Shown: positions 51,632-60,770, counted from the stretch's first letter. The stretch: 64,000 nucleotides of DNA from Albimonas donghaensis (GCF_900106695.1 NZ_FNMZ01000004.1:418053-482052), one strand, 5' to 3'. The notes: generated by a model not told the origin, from the sequence alone. Translations and numbers: made by a program.

Positions 51632-51760
51632 TTGCTCCGCCCCGCCCCCAGGCTCTATCTCTGCCCACAACGATCCGCGCCGCACGCGCGTGGGCGACGG
51701 CGGCCGGACCTGCTCCGGACCCGGCTCAAGGGGCCCGCCGAAACGGGAAGGAGACGCCGC

Positions 51761-52954
51761 ATGGGCTGGACGCTTTGGGACTGGCCGTTCCTCGACGAAA
51801 CCCACCATTCGAAAGCCCGCGAGGTGGCGGGCTTCGCCGCCGGAATCGCGCCCCATGGCGCCGGCCCGCTGGCCGATGAGGCGCGCGGCCATGTGCGCGC
51901 GCTGGGCGAGGCCGGGCTGCTCGACATCGCCGTGCCCGAGCCCGGCGCCGGGGGATACGCCTTCGACGTCCGCGCGCTCTGCGCGGCGCGGGAGGGGCTG
52001 GCCTACGCCTCGGTCCTCGCCGACACCATGTTCGCCATGCAGGGCCTGGGAACCGGGCCGATCGCGCTGTTCGGCTCCGACGCCCTGCGCGACCGCTATC
52101 TCGGACCGGCCCGGCGCGGGGAGAAGGTGGCGGGGCTCGCGATCTCCGAGCCCGAGGCCGGCTCCGACGTCGCCGCCATGGCGACCGAGGCGCGCGACGA
52201 CGGCGACGCCTATGTGCTGACCGGCGAGAAGACCTGGATCTCCAACGCCGGCATCGCGGATCACTACGTGGTGCTCGCCCGCACCGGGGAGGCGCCGGGC
52301 GCCCGCGGCCTGACCGCCATGGTGGTGGACGCCGACACGCCCGGCCTGAAAGCCGAGCCCTTCGACCTGATCGTCCCCCATCCCATCGGCCGGCTGATCT
52401 TCGACGGGGCGCGCGTGCCCAAGACCTCGGTCATCGGGCGGCCGGGCGAGGGCTTCAAGCTCGCCATGGCCACCTTCGACCATTTCCGCCCCACGGTGGG
52501 CGCCGCCGCAATCGGCGTGGCCCGCCGGGCGATGGACGAGACGCTGGCCCGCGTCGCCTCGCGCCGGATGTTCGGCAGGACCATGGCCGAGAGCGAGTCC
52601 GTGCAGACCAAGCTGGCCGATTGCCAGGTGGATATCGAGACCTCGGCGCTGGCCGTCTACCGCGCCGCCTGGACCAAGGACGTGAAGGGCGGGCGCGCGA
52701 CGCGCGAGGCCTCCATCGCCAAGCTGGTCGCCACCGAGGCCGCCCAGCGGGTGGTGGACGCGGCCGTGCAGCTTCACGGCGGCATGGGGGTGATCGAGGG
52801 CGGGATCATCGGCCAGCTCTACCGCGAGGTGCGGCCGATGCGGATCTACGAAGGCGCGTCCGAGGTGCAGAAGCTGGTGATCGCCCGCGACGTGCTGGCC
52901 GAGGCCGCCGCGACCGCGCAGACCGACGGCAAGGCGGGGGGCTCGGCGGCATGA
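51761..52954 (+). CDS. Acyl-CoA dehydrogenase
   Basis: A 397-aa FAD acyl-CoA dehydrogenase, which would introduce an alpha-beta double bond in an acyl-CoA. FAD and substrate segments: AGLAISEPEAGSDVAAMATEARDDGDAYVLTGEKTWISNAG, RRMFGRTMAESESVQTKLADCQVDIETSALAVYRAAW and QLHGGMGVIEGGIIGQLYREVRPMRIYEGASEVQKLVIAR, where IYEGASE provides the likely catalytic Glu. Start at 51761 has GAAGGAG seven nt upstream. It is the first gene of a four-gene operon and overlaps the next gene by ATGA. Confidence 0.93.
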   Translation: MGWTLWDWPFLDETHHSKAREVAGFAAGIAPHGAGPLADEARGHVRALGEAGLLDIAVPEPGAGGYAFDVRALCAAREGLAYASVLADTMFAMQGLGTGPIALFGSDALRDRYLGPARRGEKVAGLAISEPEAGSDVAAMATEARDDGDAYVLTGEKTWISNAGIADHYVVLARTGEAPGARGLTAMVVDADTPGLKAEPFDLIVPHPIGRLIFDGARVPKTSVIGRPGEGFKLAMATFDHFRPTVGAAAIGVARRAMDETLARVASRRMFGRTMAESESVQTKLADCQVDIETSALAVYRAAWTKDVKGGRATREASIAKLVATEAAQRVVDAAVQLHGGMGVIEGGIIGQLYREVRPMRIYEGASEVQKLVIARDVLAEAAATAQTDGKAGGSAA

Positions 52955-54525
52955 GCGGCCCGGCCCTCACCCTCGGCGGGCTGAACGACGCCGCGCCGGC
53001 GCATCGGGTGGCGCTGGCCTTTCCGGAAGGCTCGGCGAGTTTCGGGGATCTCGTCGCCCGGTCCTCCCGTCTCGCCCGGCTGCTGGCGGCGCGGGGCGTG
53101 GCGCGGGGGGACCGGGTGGGGCTGTGGATGCCCAACCGGCCCGAATGGATGGTCGCGGCGCTGGCCTGCTGGCGGCTGGGCGCCGGGGTCTTCGCGCTGA
53201 ACCCGCGGTTGCGGGCCGGCGACATGGGCAAGCTGATCGCGCAATCCGGCATCCGCGCCCTGATCGTCGAGGGCGAGACCGGCGAGGCGCCCTGGGCCGA
53301 GATCCTGCGCGAGATCCCCGAGGAGCGCCGCGCGAGCCTCGCCCTTCTGGTCTCCGCCGACGCGGCGCCCGAGATCCTGCCCGGCCTGCCCCAGGTCGCG
53401 ATGACGGAGGCCGACGCGCTCTCCGCCGCCCCGCTCGACGACGCCCGGCCCGGCGACGTGGCCATGGTCTTCGCCACGTCGGGCACGACCTCCGGCCCCA
53501 AGCTGGTGCTGCATTCCCACGAACGGCTCGCCGCCCAGGCCCGCGACATCGCCGCACGCCTGCTGCCCGATCCGGCCGGCGCGCGGCCCCTGCTGTCGAT
53601 CCCCTTCGCCGGCGCCTTCGGCTTCACCATCGCGCTGATGTCGCTCGCCTCCGCCGCCACCCTGCTGGTGGAGCGCCGCTTCGTCCCGGCCGAGAGCGTG
53701 GCGCGGATCCGGGCGAGCGGGGTCACCCATCTCTACGGCACCGACGACATGGCCGACAAATGGCTGGAGGCGGCGGAGGAGACGCCGGCCTTCCCGGGCG
53801 TGTCCTATATGGGCTTCGCCGCCTACACGCCCAATCTCGGCGACATCGCCGAACGGGCCGAGGCGCGCGGGCTGCGCATGATCGGCATGTACGGCATGTC
53901 GGAACTGCTGGCCTTCTTCTCCGCCCAGCCCGCCGACGCGCCGGCGGCGGAGCGTGGGAACGGCGGCGGCCACGCGCTTTGCCCCACCGCGCGGATGCGG
54001 GTCTGCCACCCGGACGATGACCGCGAACTGCCGTTGGGCGAGGCGGGGGAACTGCAGGTGCTGAGCCCCAACCGCTTCCTCGAATATCTCGACAATCCGG
54101 AGGCCAATGCCGGCGCCTTCGCCGATGGCGGCTGGTTCCGCACCGGCGATCTGGCGCGCATGACGCCGGACGGGCGCATGGTGTTCCTCAGCCGGATCAA
54201 GGACGTGCTCAGGCTCGGCGGCTGGCTGACCGACCCCGCCGAGATCGAGGCCGTGGTCCGCGCCCAGCCCGGCGTCGCCTCGGCGCAGGTGGTGGCGATC
54301 CCCATGGACCGCTCCGTCCGCCCCGTCGCCTGCGTGATCGCGCGCGCCGGAGAAACCCCGGACGAGGCCGCGATCATCGCCGCCTGCCAGGCCGAGCTGG
54401 CGATATGGAAAGCCCCCGTGCGGGTGCTGACCTTCGACGACTTCCCCGTCACCGACAGCCCCAACGGGGCCAAGGTGCAACGCAACGTGCTGCGCGACCG
54501 GGCCGCCGCCCGGCTCGGCGCCTGA
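52951..54525 (+). CDS. AMP-binding acyl-CoA synthetase/ligase
   Basis: A 524-aa adenylate-forming ligase that would activate a carboxylic acid to its CoA thioester. The phosphate-binding loop is FATSGTTSGPKLVLHSH; RMIGMYGMSELLAFF is the A5 region, AFADGGWFRTGDLARMTPDGRMVFLSRIKDVLRLGGWLTDPAEIEAVVRAQPG the A7-A8 hinge, and DSPNGAKVQRNVLR the C-terminal A10 region, where the usual catalytic Lys is within GAKVQR. The substrate is not readable; it supplies the flanking dehydrogenases. It is co-translated with the preceding gene. Confidence 0.92.
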   Translation: MSGPALTLGGLNDAAPAHRVALAFPEGSASFGDLVARSSRLARLLAARGVARGDRVGLWMPNRPEWMVAALACWRLGAGVFALNPRLRAGDMGKLIAQSGIRALIVEGETGEAPWAEILREIPEERRASLALLVSADAAPEILPGLPQVAMTEADALSAAPLDDARPGDVAMVFATSGTTSGPKLVLHSHERLAAQARDIAARLLPDPAGARPLLSIPFAGAFGFTIALMSLASAATLLVERRFVPAESVARIRASGVTHLYGTDDMADKWLEAAEETPAFPGVSYMGFAAYTPNLGDIAERAEARGLRMIGMYGMSELLAFFSAQPADAPAAERGNGGGHALCPTARMRVCHPDDDRELPLGEAGELQVLSPNRFLEYLDNPEANAGAFADGGWFRTGDLARMTPDGRMVFLSRIKDVLRLGGWLTDPAEIEAVVRAQPGVASAQVVAIPMDRSVRPVACVIARAGETPDEAAIIAACQAELAIWKAPVRVLTFDDFPVTDSPNGAKVQRNVLRDRAAARLGA

Positions 54526-54544
54526 ACCCCGTGAGAAACGACTG

Positions 54545-55609
54545 ATGTCAGACAAGATGCTGCTCGACGCCGCCGGCCGCCTGTTCGAGGCGGAACATGG
54601 GCCCGACGCCTGGGTCGGCCCCGGCTCCGGCTCGATGGAGAAGGGCGCCCCGATCTGGGCGAAGATCGAGGAGATGGGCCTCACGCTCGGCCTCGCGCCC
54701 GAGGAGGCCGGCGGCTTCGGCGCCGATCCGCTGGAGGTGCTGGACACCATCCGTCTCGCCGGCCGCTTCGCGCTGCCCTGCCCGCTGGCCGAGACCATGG
54801 GCGCCGTCGCGCTCATCTCCCGCGCCGGCCTCGACCTGCCCGAGGGGCCCGCCGCTTTCGCCGCCCCCGCCGCCGGCTCGGTCGCGCTGACCCGCGAGGG
54901 CGACGGGTTCCGCCTGAAGGGCGAGCTGCCCCGCGTCCCCTTCGCCCGCGGCGCCTCCGTGGTGGCGGTGGTGACGGCGCTGGACGGCGCCCCGCATATC
55001 GCGCTGGTCGCGCCGTCCTCCTGCACGATCACGCAGGGCGAGAACGTGGCCGGAGAGCCGCGGGACCGGCTGACGGTGGACGCGGCGCTGCCGTCCTCCG
55101 CCGTCGCGCCCTCGCCGCTGGATGCGGGCCGGGCCTTCGCGCTGGGCGCCGCGCTGCGCGCCATCGCGCTGGCCGGGGCGCTGGAGCGGACCACCGAGAT
55201 GACCGTGCAATACGCCAATGACCGCGTGCAGTTCGGCCGGCCCATCGGCAAGTTCCAGGCGATCCAGCAGAACCTGTCGGTCGCCGCCGGCCAGACCGCC
55301 GCGGCCAACGCCGCCGCCGGCATGGCCGCGGAGGCCGCCGCCGCGCTGCTCGACGGGGGGTCCGACCTCGCCCCCATCGCCGCCGCCAAGATCCGCACCG
55401 GCGAGGCGGCGGGCATCGTCGCCACCATCGCCCAGCAGACCCACGGCGCCATCGGCTTCACCATGGAGCACCCGCTGCGCCTGTTCACCAAGCGCCTGTG
55501 GTCCTGGCGCGAGGAATTCGGCAACGAGGCCACCTGGTCGCGTGAGCTGGGCCGCACCGCGCTTTCCGCCGGACAGGGCGGCTTCTGGCCGCTGATCTCG
55601 AGCTATTGA
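54545..55609 (+). CDS. Acyl-CoA dehydrogenase, small-subunit type
   Basis: A 354-aa acyl-CoA dehydrogenase-family protein, shorter than the usual ~385 aa. It has LGLAPEEAGGFGADPLEVLDTIRLAGRFALPCPLAETMGA, NDRVQFGRPIGKFQAIQQNLSVAAGQ and QTHGAIGFTMEHPLRLFTKRLWSWREEFG. The middle FAD-contacting loop (TEPxAGSD) is missing. In actinobacterial steroid-degradation enzymes and relatives, such a subunit pairs with a full-length partner to make an alpha2beta2 enzyme with half the FAD sites. The partner here is the gene 10 nt downstream. Start 54545 lies 19 nt after the ligase stop. Confidence 0.88.
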   Translation: MSDKMLLDAAGRLFEAEHGPDAWVGPGSGSMEKGAPIWAKIEEMGLTLGLAPEEAGGFGADPLEVLDTIRLAGRFALPCPLAETMGAVALISRAGLDLPEGPAAFAAPAAGSVALTREGDGFRLKGELPRVPFARGASVVAVVTALDGAPHIALVAPSSCTITQGENVAGEPRDRLTVDAALPSSAVAPSPLDAGRAFALGAALRAIALAGALERTTEMTVQYANDRVQFGRPIGKFQAIQQNLSVAAGQTAAANAAAGMAAEAAAALLDGGSDLAPIAAAKIRTGEAAGIVATIAQQTHGAIGFTMEHPLRLFTKRLWSWREEFGNEATWSRELGRTALSAGQGGFWPLISSY

Positions 55610-55619
55610 GGGAAACGAC

Positions 55620-56774
55620 ATGACCGCCATTTTTGACTTCCCCGCCCCGCCCGAGGCCCCCAATTCCGACGCCCTGCGCGCCGAGGTCCGGGCCTTTCTC
55701 GCCGAGGAGCTGGCCGATTTCCCGCCGCGCGAACGGGCGCTGAGCTGGACCGGCTTCTCCGCCGACTTCTCCCGCAAGCTGGGGGAGCGCGGCTGGATCG
55801 CGATGACCTGGCCGAAGGAATACGGCGGCCACGAACGCTCCGCGCTCGACCGCTACGTGGTGATGGAGGAGCTGCTGGCCGCCGGCGCGCCCGTGGCCGC
55901 GCACTGGATCTCGGACCGCCAGTCGGGCCCGCTGATCCTGCGCGTCGGCACGCAGGAGCAGAAGGACCTGGTGCTGCCGAAGATCGCGGCGGGCGAGTGC
56001 TTCTTCTGCATCGGCATGTCGGAGCCGGACTCGGGCTCCGACCTCGCGGCGACGCGCACCCGCGCCACGCCGGTCGAGGGCGGCTTCCGGGTCAACGGCA
56101 CCAAGGTCTGGACCACCTGGGCGCATAAATCCCATTACATGATCCTGTTTTGCCGCACCGATGGCGGGCCCGAGGATCGCCACAAGGGCGTCTCCCAGCT
56201 GCTGGTCGACCTGACCACGCCCGGCATCACCATCCGCCCGATCAAGGATCTGACCGGGGGCGAGCACTTCAACGAAGTGGTGTTCGACGACGTGTTCCTG
56301 CCAGAAAGCGCGGTGATCGGCACCCGCGGCGACGGCTGGAACCAGGTGACCTCGGAACTGGCCTTCGAGCGCTCGGGCCCGGAGCGGTTCCTGTCCTCCA
56401 TGGCCCTGCTGCAGGAACTGATCGGCCGCCTGTCGCAACAGCCCGGCAACGAGCGGGCGGAGGTGGTGATCGGCCGCCTGTCCGCGCATCTGATGGTGCT
56501 GCGGCGGCTGTCGCGCTCGGTCTCGGGGATGCTGGAGCGGGGGGAGAACCCGGCGCTGCAGGCCTCGATGGTCAAGGATCTGGGCGCGGATTTCGAGCAG
56601 TCGATCCCCGACATCGCCCGGTCCCTGATCGAATGCGAGCCCGACCAGACGGCGCGGGAGGAATACGCGGCCACCTTCGCCGAGGTGCTGCTGTCGGTCC
56701 CCTCCTATTCCCTGCGCGGCGGCACGCGGGAGATCCTGCGCGGCATCATCGCCCGCGGCCTCGGCCTGCGCTGA
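55620..56774 (+). CDS. Acyl-CoA dehydrogenase, FAD-binding large-subunit type
   Basis: A 384-aa protein with the full FAD-binding set: WIAMTWPKEYGGHERSALDRYVVMEELLAAGAPVAAHWISDRQSGPLIL, CFFCIGMSEPDSGSDLAATRTRATPVEGGFRVNGTKVWTTWAHKSHYMILFCRTD and the C-terminal SYSLRGGTREILRGIIARGLGLR. It most probably forms a heterotetramer with the preceding small-subunit-type protein. Members of this class act on bulky or branched acyl chains, including sterol side chains and aromatic acids. The start at 55620 follows GAGGGAAACG by a few nt. A GC hairpin follows the stop. Confidence 0.9.
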   Translation: MTAIFDFPAPPEAPNSDALRAEVRAFLAEELADFPPRERALSWTGFSADFSRKLGERGWIAMTWPKEYGGHERSALDRYVVMEELLAAGAPVAAHWISDRQSGPLILRVGTQEQKDLVLPKIAAGECFFCIGMSEPDSGSDLAATRTRATPVEGGFRVNGTKVWTTWAHKSHYMILFCRTDGGPEDRHKGVSQLLVDLTTPGITIRPIKDLTGGEHFNEVVFDDVFLPESAVIGTRGDGWNQVTSELAFERSGPERFLSSMALLQELIGRLSQQPGNERAEVVIGRLSAHLMVLRRLSRSVSGMLERGENPALQASMVKDLGADFEQSIPDIARSLIECEPDQTAREEYAATFAEVLLSVPSYSLRGGTREILRGIIARGLGLR

Positions 56775-56779
56775 GCGAA

Positions 56780-56801
56780 GGGGGGGCGACCCCGCCCCCC
56801 C
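56780..56801 (+). terminator. Terminator-like hairpin after the acyl-CoA operon
   Basis: GGGGGGGCG and CGCCCCCCC pair perfectly around ACCC, 5 nt after the last stop. There is no T-tract. Confidence 0.55.
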
Positions 56802-57073
56802 CTGTCCGCCGCCGGCCACAGGCTTCGGTCCCGCCACGTGGCCCGCCGATGACCGCCCCCCTCTGGGAGCGCGCCCCCTTCTTCCGCGGGTCCTGGTCCG
56901 GCAGGCTTCCGCATCGCCCCGCCGGTCACACAGCCGTGACGGGTCGTCACCCCGCCCCGGCTGCGCCTTGCGCGCCGCGGCGCCCTCGCGCCCTGTCTTC
57001 GCCGCAATCGCCTGAACAGCCTTCGGCTGCCACAGGGGCCCGCCGCCCGGCGCGCCGGATAAAGGAGCGACGA

Positions 57074-58465
57074 TTGACCGAACGCGACATTTCCAGGGAA
57101 GAGGCGCGCGGCCTGCGCTCCGCCAAGGAGCTTGAGGGGCATCTCGGCTGGCTCGACAGCTTCACCCCCGCCGCCCTCGGCGTGCTGGCGGTGGCCTCGG
57201 GGATCTACACCTATCTGGGCGTGTCCTCGTTGCTGGACGGCGACGGGGCGCTGACCTTTCTCGCCGCCGTGGCCTATTCGCTGGCGGTCTCGGTCGGGAT
57301 CTTCGTGTTCTGGAGCTACCTGCTCCGCCTCTTGCCCGCCATGCGCACCGCGGGCGGGTTCCTCGGGCTGGGGCTGGCGACCGTGGTCGGCTCGCTGGCC
57401 ATCGTGGCCATGTCGAGCTGGCTGAACGCGGCGGCGCTGGCCGGGGGCGCGGCGGTCGAACAGCATCTGGCGCGCACCGTGCAGGACTACCAGGCGAGCC
57501 TGGAGCGCGCGCATTTCATCGCCGTCTCCGCCCAGGGGCTGGAGCGCGACGTGGCCCGCGCCCGCACCAGTTTCGAGGACCTGTCGGAACAGGAGCTGAG
57601 CGGCAACCTGTCGGGCGCCGCGGGTCGGGGCGCGGTGTTCCGTCTGCTCAACCAGAAAGCCGACGAGCTGCGCGGGCTGGAGACCCAGATCGCCGGCCAG
57701 AACGCCCCGATCCAGGCGGCGTTCGAGGAAGGCAACGCCATCCTCAGCCGGATGCGGGCGCTGATCGTCGAGCAGGGCTCGGTCGAGGGGCGGTCCGTCA
57801 CCTTCTCCGAGGAATCTGTGCGGCTGGCCGGGGTCATCACCACGCTGCGCCAGTTGCAGGTCGCGCAGCTCGTGGCGCGGGCGGCGGAGGACCTGCGCGC
57901 CTCCGTGGTGCTGCCGGAGCTGGACGGGCGGTCCGCGGGCGTGCGCGAGGATCAGGCCGCGACCATGGGTTCGGTGCTCGACGCGCTGGACCGGCGCGCC
58001 GCGACCCTGCGCGACGCGGCCGAGGAAGTGCTCGCCATGCCGCCGCCGCAGGAGACGACCTACACCCCGATCTCCGCCGCCGACGCGGTGATCCGCTATG
58101 CGGGGGCCTTCGCGCCGTCCTGGGCGGGGGCCATCGCCATCGACCTGCTGCCCGGCGTGCTGGTCTTCATCCTCGCCGTGACCCAGGCCGCGATCCGGCG
58201 CGGGAAGGAGGGCGTCGGCATCGAAGAGACGCTGACGCTGGCGGAACTGCGCGCCGCCATGCGGGGCCTGCGGGATATCGAGGGCGCGCTGGGCTCGGCC
58301 GACGACGCGATGCTGTCGCGGGTGATCGGCCAGGGACGCGAGCGCCCGGCGCAGGCGGATGGCGGCGCCGCGGCGCCGGACGCGCCCGGCCCCCGTCCCG
58401 CCTGGCCGCGGGATGCGGACGCCCCGAAACCCGGCCCAGGCCCGCGGGAGGCCGACCGCGGATGA
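57074..58465 (+). CDS. Uncharacterised membrane protein with long coiled-coil region
   Basis: A 463-aa protein I do not recognise. Three hydrophobic helices lie at about 31-54, 59-88 and 94-124, then a ~200-residue helical, heptad-like region (ARTVQDYQASLERAHFIAVSAQGLERDVARARTSFEDLSEQ, LNQKADELRGLETQIAGQ), a fourth helix SWAGAIAIDLLPGVLVFILAVTQAAI at about 350-380, and a Pro/Ala/Asp-rich disordered tail. The coiled coil would lie on one side of the membrane between helices 3 and 4. The start is TTG at 57074, chosen because AAAGGAG lies six nt upstream and no ATG/GTG occurs nearby in frame. Overlaps the next gene by ATGA. Confidence 0.72.
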   Translation: MTERDISREEARGLRSAKELEGHLGWLDSFTPAALGVLAVASGIYTYLGVSSLLDGDGALTFLAAVAYSLAVSVGIFVFWSYLLRLLPAMRTAGGFLGLGLATVVGSLAIVAMSSWLNAAALAGGAAVEQHLARTVQDYQASLERAHFIAVSAQGLERDVARARTSFEDLSEQELSGNLSGAAGRGAVFRLLNQKADELRGLETQIAGQNAPIQAAFEEGNAILSRMRALIVEQGSVEGRSVTFSEESVRLAGVITTLRQLQVAQLVARAAEDLRASVVLPELDGRSAGVREDQAATMGSVLDALDRRAATLRDAAEEVLAMPPPQETTYTPISAADAVIRYAGAFAPSWAGAIAIDLLPGVLVFILAVTQAAIRRGKEGVGIEETLTLAELRAAMRGLRDIEGALGSADDAMLSRVIGQGRERPAQADGGAAAPDAPGPRPAWPRDADAPKPGPGPREADRG

Positions 58466-59292
58466 CGGGGCGGATGACGGCGCCCGACCCCGAACCGGCG
58501 CCCCTGCCAAGACCCCTGCCCCTGCCCTCCGCCCGCGCCGTGCTGCGGGCCTGCCTGCTGGCGCAGGTGCTGGTGGCGGGCGCGGTGGCGCTGGATACCG
58601 GCTGGGGCGCGCTCGACCGCATCGGGCGCAACGGGATCCGGACCGAAACCCAGTCCCCGATCTCGCCCGGCGATCAGCGGCGACCGTTCTCCCCCTCCGC
58701 CGTGCCGTCGCGGCTGGGGCCGGAGCAGCCCTCCGAAGGCCCGGTGCGCCTGCCCGATCCGCTGCCCGACCGGCTGGAATTCTCGATCCGCCCGACGGAG
58801 GCCTTCGGCGACGTGCTGCTGCTGGCCGGCGCCATCGACCCGGGCGCCGCTCCGCGCCTGCGCGGCTATCTCGCGGATCTGGACGCCCCGCCCGACATGG
58901 TGGCGCTGCATTCGCCCGGCGGCTCGGTGCGCGACGCGCTGGATATCGGGCGGATGCTGCGCGACGACGGGCTGAACACGCTCGCCCTGCCCGATGCGGC
59001 CTGCCTGTCCGCATGTCCCTATATCTTCGCCGGCGGGGTGGAGCGCACCGCCTCGCGCACCGCCTGGATCGGGCTGCATCAGCACGCCTATGACGACGGC
59101 TCGATCCTGCCCGCCTTCCTTGCGGTCGAGCAGATCCAGGCCGGCCAGGGCGAGACGCTGCGTTACCTGTCGGACATGGGCGTGAACCCGCTGGCGCTGG
59201 CTCACGGGCTGGAGACGCCGCCCGACGACATCTACCTGCTAGTGGAGGAGGAGCTGCTCCGCTATCGCCTCGCCACCGCGATGATCGACTGA
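58462..59292 (+). CDS. ClpP/SppA-fold periplasmic protein (COG3904-like)
   Basis: A 276-aa protein with an N-terminal signal anchor (AVLRACLLAQVLVAGAVAL, about 26-45), a Pro-rich linker and a ClpP-like domain from about 105. Visible family motifs: VALHSPGGSVRDALDIGRMLRDDGLNTLAL with the oxyanion-type SPGG at 151-154, and DAACLSACPYIFAGG with candidate nucleophile Ser183. GLHQHAY (His206/208) may carry the catalytic His. Such proteins are predicted periplasmic serine proteases, mostly unstudied. It is co-translated with the coiled-coil membrane protein, which could be its partner or substrate. Confidence 0.75.
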   Translation: MTGRMTAPDPEPAPLPRPLPLPSARAVLRACLLAQVLVAGAVALDTGWGALDRIGRNGIRTETQSPISPGDQRRPFSPSAVPSRLGPEQPSEGPVRLPDPLPDRLEFSIRPTEAFGDVLLLAGAIDPGAAPRLRGYLADLDAPPDMVALHSPGGSVRDALDIGRMLRDDGLNTLALPDAACLSACPYIFAGGVERTASRTAWIGLHQHAYDDGSILPAFLAVEQIQAGQGETLRYLSDMGVNPLALAHGLETPPDDIYLLVEEELLRYRLATAMID

Positions 59293-59355
59293 GCGGGTCG
59301 CCCCGGGCCGCCAGTCGCGGCCCGGGAGCGGGGGTTGAAGGTCGGAGGTCCGGGA

Positions 59356-59847
59356 TCAGAGATCGCCGACCGGCGTCGCCTCGATGCCCGGCCAGGCGGC
59401 GTAGGCGCCGGCGATGACCTCCGCCGGCATCTCCAGATAGGCCGCGTAGATCTGGGCGTTGACGAAAAGGTAGAGCTTGCCGTCGCGGATATCGGCGTAG
59501 CGCACGTCGCCGTCCAGCTTCTTGCCCTTGAAGACCCCGAAGGCGCAGAAACCGCCGAACTGGGGGAGGAACGCCGCCGGCTCGGCCTGGAACAGGGACG
59601 CGGCCTCGGCGGTGGCGAAGTAGTAGTCCACCCCCGCATGGTTGACAGTGTGCTCCGCGCGCCCGGGCCGCGGGGCCTCGCTTTCGAACATCGACACCGG
59701 GTCGACGCCATGCAGGCCCAGCGGCGCGCCGGTCAGGGTCAGGCCGTTGGAGACGTTGACCTCATCCGCCGCGAAGGCCGCGGGGGCGAGCGCGATGGAC
59801 GCCGCGGCCAGCGCGACGGCGAGGGTGGGGAGCGTGAAGATCTTCAT
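59356..59847 (-). CDS. Exported YHS domain-containing protein
   Basis: A 163-aa periplasmic protein. Signal peptide TLPTLAVALAAASIALAPAAFA; then GLHGVDPVSMFESEAPRPGRAEHTVNHAGVDYYFATAEAASLFQAEPAAFLPQFGGFCAFGVFKGKKLDG, a YHS domain with the usual GxDPV, aromatic YYF and FxPxxGGFCAF segments. YHS domains are linked to metal handling, especially copper and mercury, but this exported form is not characterised. AAAGGAG ribosome site before ATG 59847. The hydrolase gene lies 44 nt upstream on the same strand, so they likely form an operon. Confidence 0.85.
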   Translation of the reverse strand: MKIFTLPTLAVALAAASIALAPAAFAADEVNVSNGLTLTGAPLGLHGVDPVSMFESEAPRPGRAEHTVNHAGVDYYFATAEAASLFQAEPAAFLPQFGGFCAFGVFKGKKLDGDVRYADIRDGKLYLFVNAQIYAAYLEMPAEVIAGAYAAWPGIEATPVGDL

Positions 59848-59891
59848 GAGAATTCTCCTTTCAGGGGGATCAGAGGGGGGGAGGGAGCGGG

Positions 59892-60770
59892 TCAGGCCGA
59901 GCGGGCGATGCGCTCGACCGCGTCGTCGGTCCACCACACGCCGTTGGCGACCATGCGGAAGTTGATGATGGCGGCCAGATAGCCGTCGCCCTCGGGCACC
60001 TTCGCCCCAGCGGTGGCGTCGCGGACCACGGCGACCTCGAAGCCCAGTTCCAGCAATTCGTAGAGATGCGCCTGGGTGCACAGATTGGCCGACATGCCGG
60101 CGAGGATGACCTTGTCGATCCCCCGCTTGCGCAGCTGCAGGTTCAGGTCGTTCTGGGCAGGGCTGTAGACCTTGTGCGGCGAGCAGATGACGGTCTCGCC
60201 GTCCTCGATGTATTTCTTGTACTGCGGCATCCAGTCGGCGCCCGAATTGTCGAATCCGGTCAGGTCCAGGGGCCCGGGGCGGTCGAACATGCCGATGGCG
60301 TGCATGGTGGCTTCCAGCGTGCCTTCGAAGTTCCACTTGTGATCGTGGGGGTAGTAGTAGTGCGGCGAGATGAAGACCGGCATGCCCGCGGCCTTCGCCG
60401 CGGCGAACAGGCGCTCGATATTGTCGACCGTGCCCTGCTCGGTCACGCTTTCGCCGACCACGCCCCAGGTCACGCCGTCCTCGGACAGGAAGTCGATCTG
60501 CGGATCGGTGACCACCAGCGCGGTGCGGCCCCTGGCGATCTCCATGTCGATCTGCGGCAGGCCCGGGGTCTCGGGATCGGCGTAGAGCGCGCGGGCCTCC
60601 GGCGTGGCGGCGGAGGCGACGCCCCCGGCGGCCATCGCGGCCCCCGCGGCGGCCGCCCCGGCGGCGCCGGCCAGCACGCGGCGGCGCGCCAGGTCGACGG
60701 TCTCGGCGGTGGTTCCGCAGCCGCAGGCGTGGGGATGGGAGGGGCGGGTGTGGTCGTGGTCGGTAGCCAT
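59892..60770 (-). CDS. Isochorismatase-like cysteine hydrolase, Tat-exported
   Basis: A 292-aa protein of the cysteine hydrolase family. Catalytic triad candidates: Asp in ALVVTDPQIDFLSEDG, Lys in ICSPHKVYSPAQNDL and Cys in GMSANLCTQAHLYELLELGFEVAVVRDATAG. It has a twin-arginine signal (ARRRVLAGAAGAAAAGAAMAAGGVASA), unusual because most isochorismatase-like enzymes are cytoplasmic. Ahead of the signal lies a His/Cys-rich stretch (HDHTRPSHPHACGCG). It probably hydrolyses an amide or nicotinamide-like compound in the periplasm; substrate unknown. Ribosome site AAAGGAA before ATG 60770. The YHS gene follows. Confidence 0.88.
   Translation of the reverse strand: MATDHDHTRPSHPHACGCGTTAETVDLARRRVLAGAAGAAAAGAAMAAGGVASAATPEARALYADPETPGLPQIDMEIARGRTALVVTDPQIDFLSEDGVTWGVVGESVTEQGTVDNIERLFAAAKAAGMPVFISPHYYYPHDHKWNFEGTLEATMHAIGMFDRPGPLDLTGFDNSGADWMPQYKKYIEDGETVICSPHKVYSPAQNDLNLQLRKRGIDKVILAGMSANLCTQAHLYELLELGFEVAVVRDATAGAKVPEGDGYLAAIINFRMVANGVWWTDDAVERIARSA

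Noticed and set aside
54545..55609. Broken acyl-CoA dehydrogenase gene
   Set aside because: The missing FAD loop matches the known small-subunit type and the frame is intact, with a full-length partner immediately downstream.
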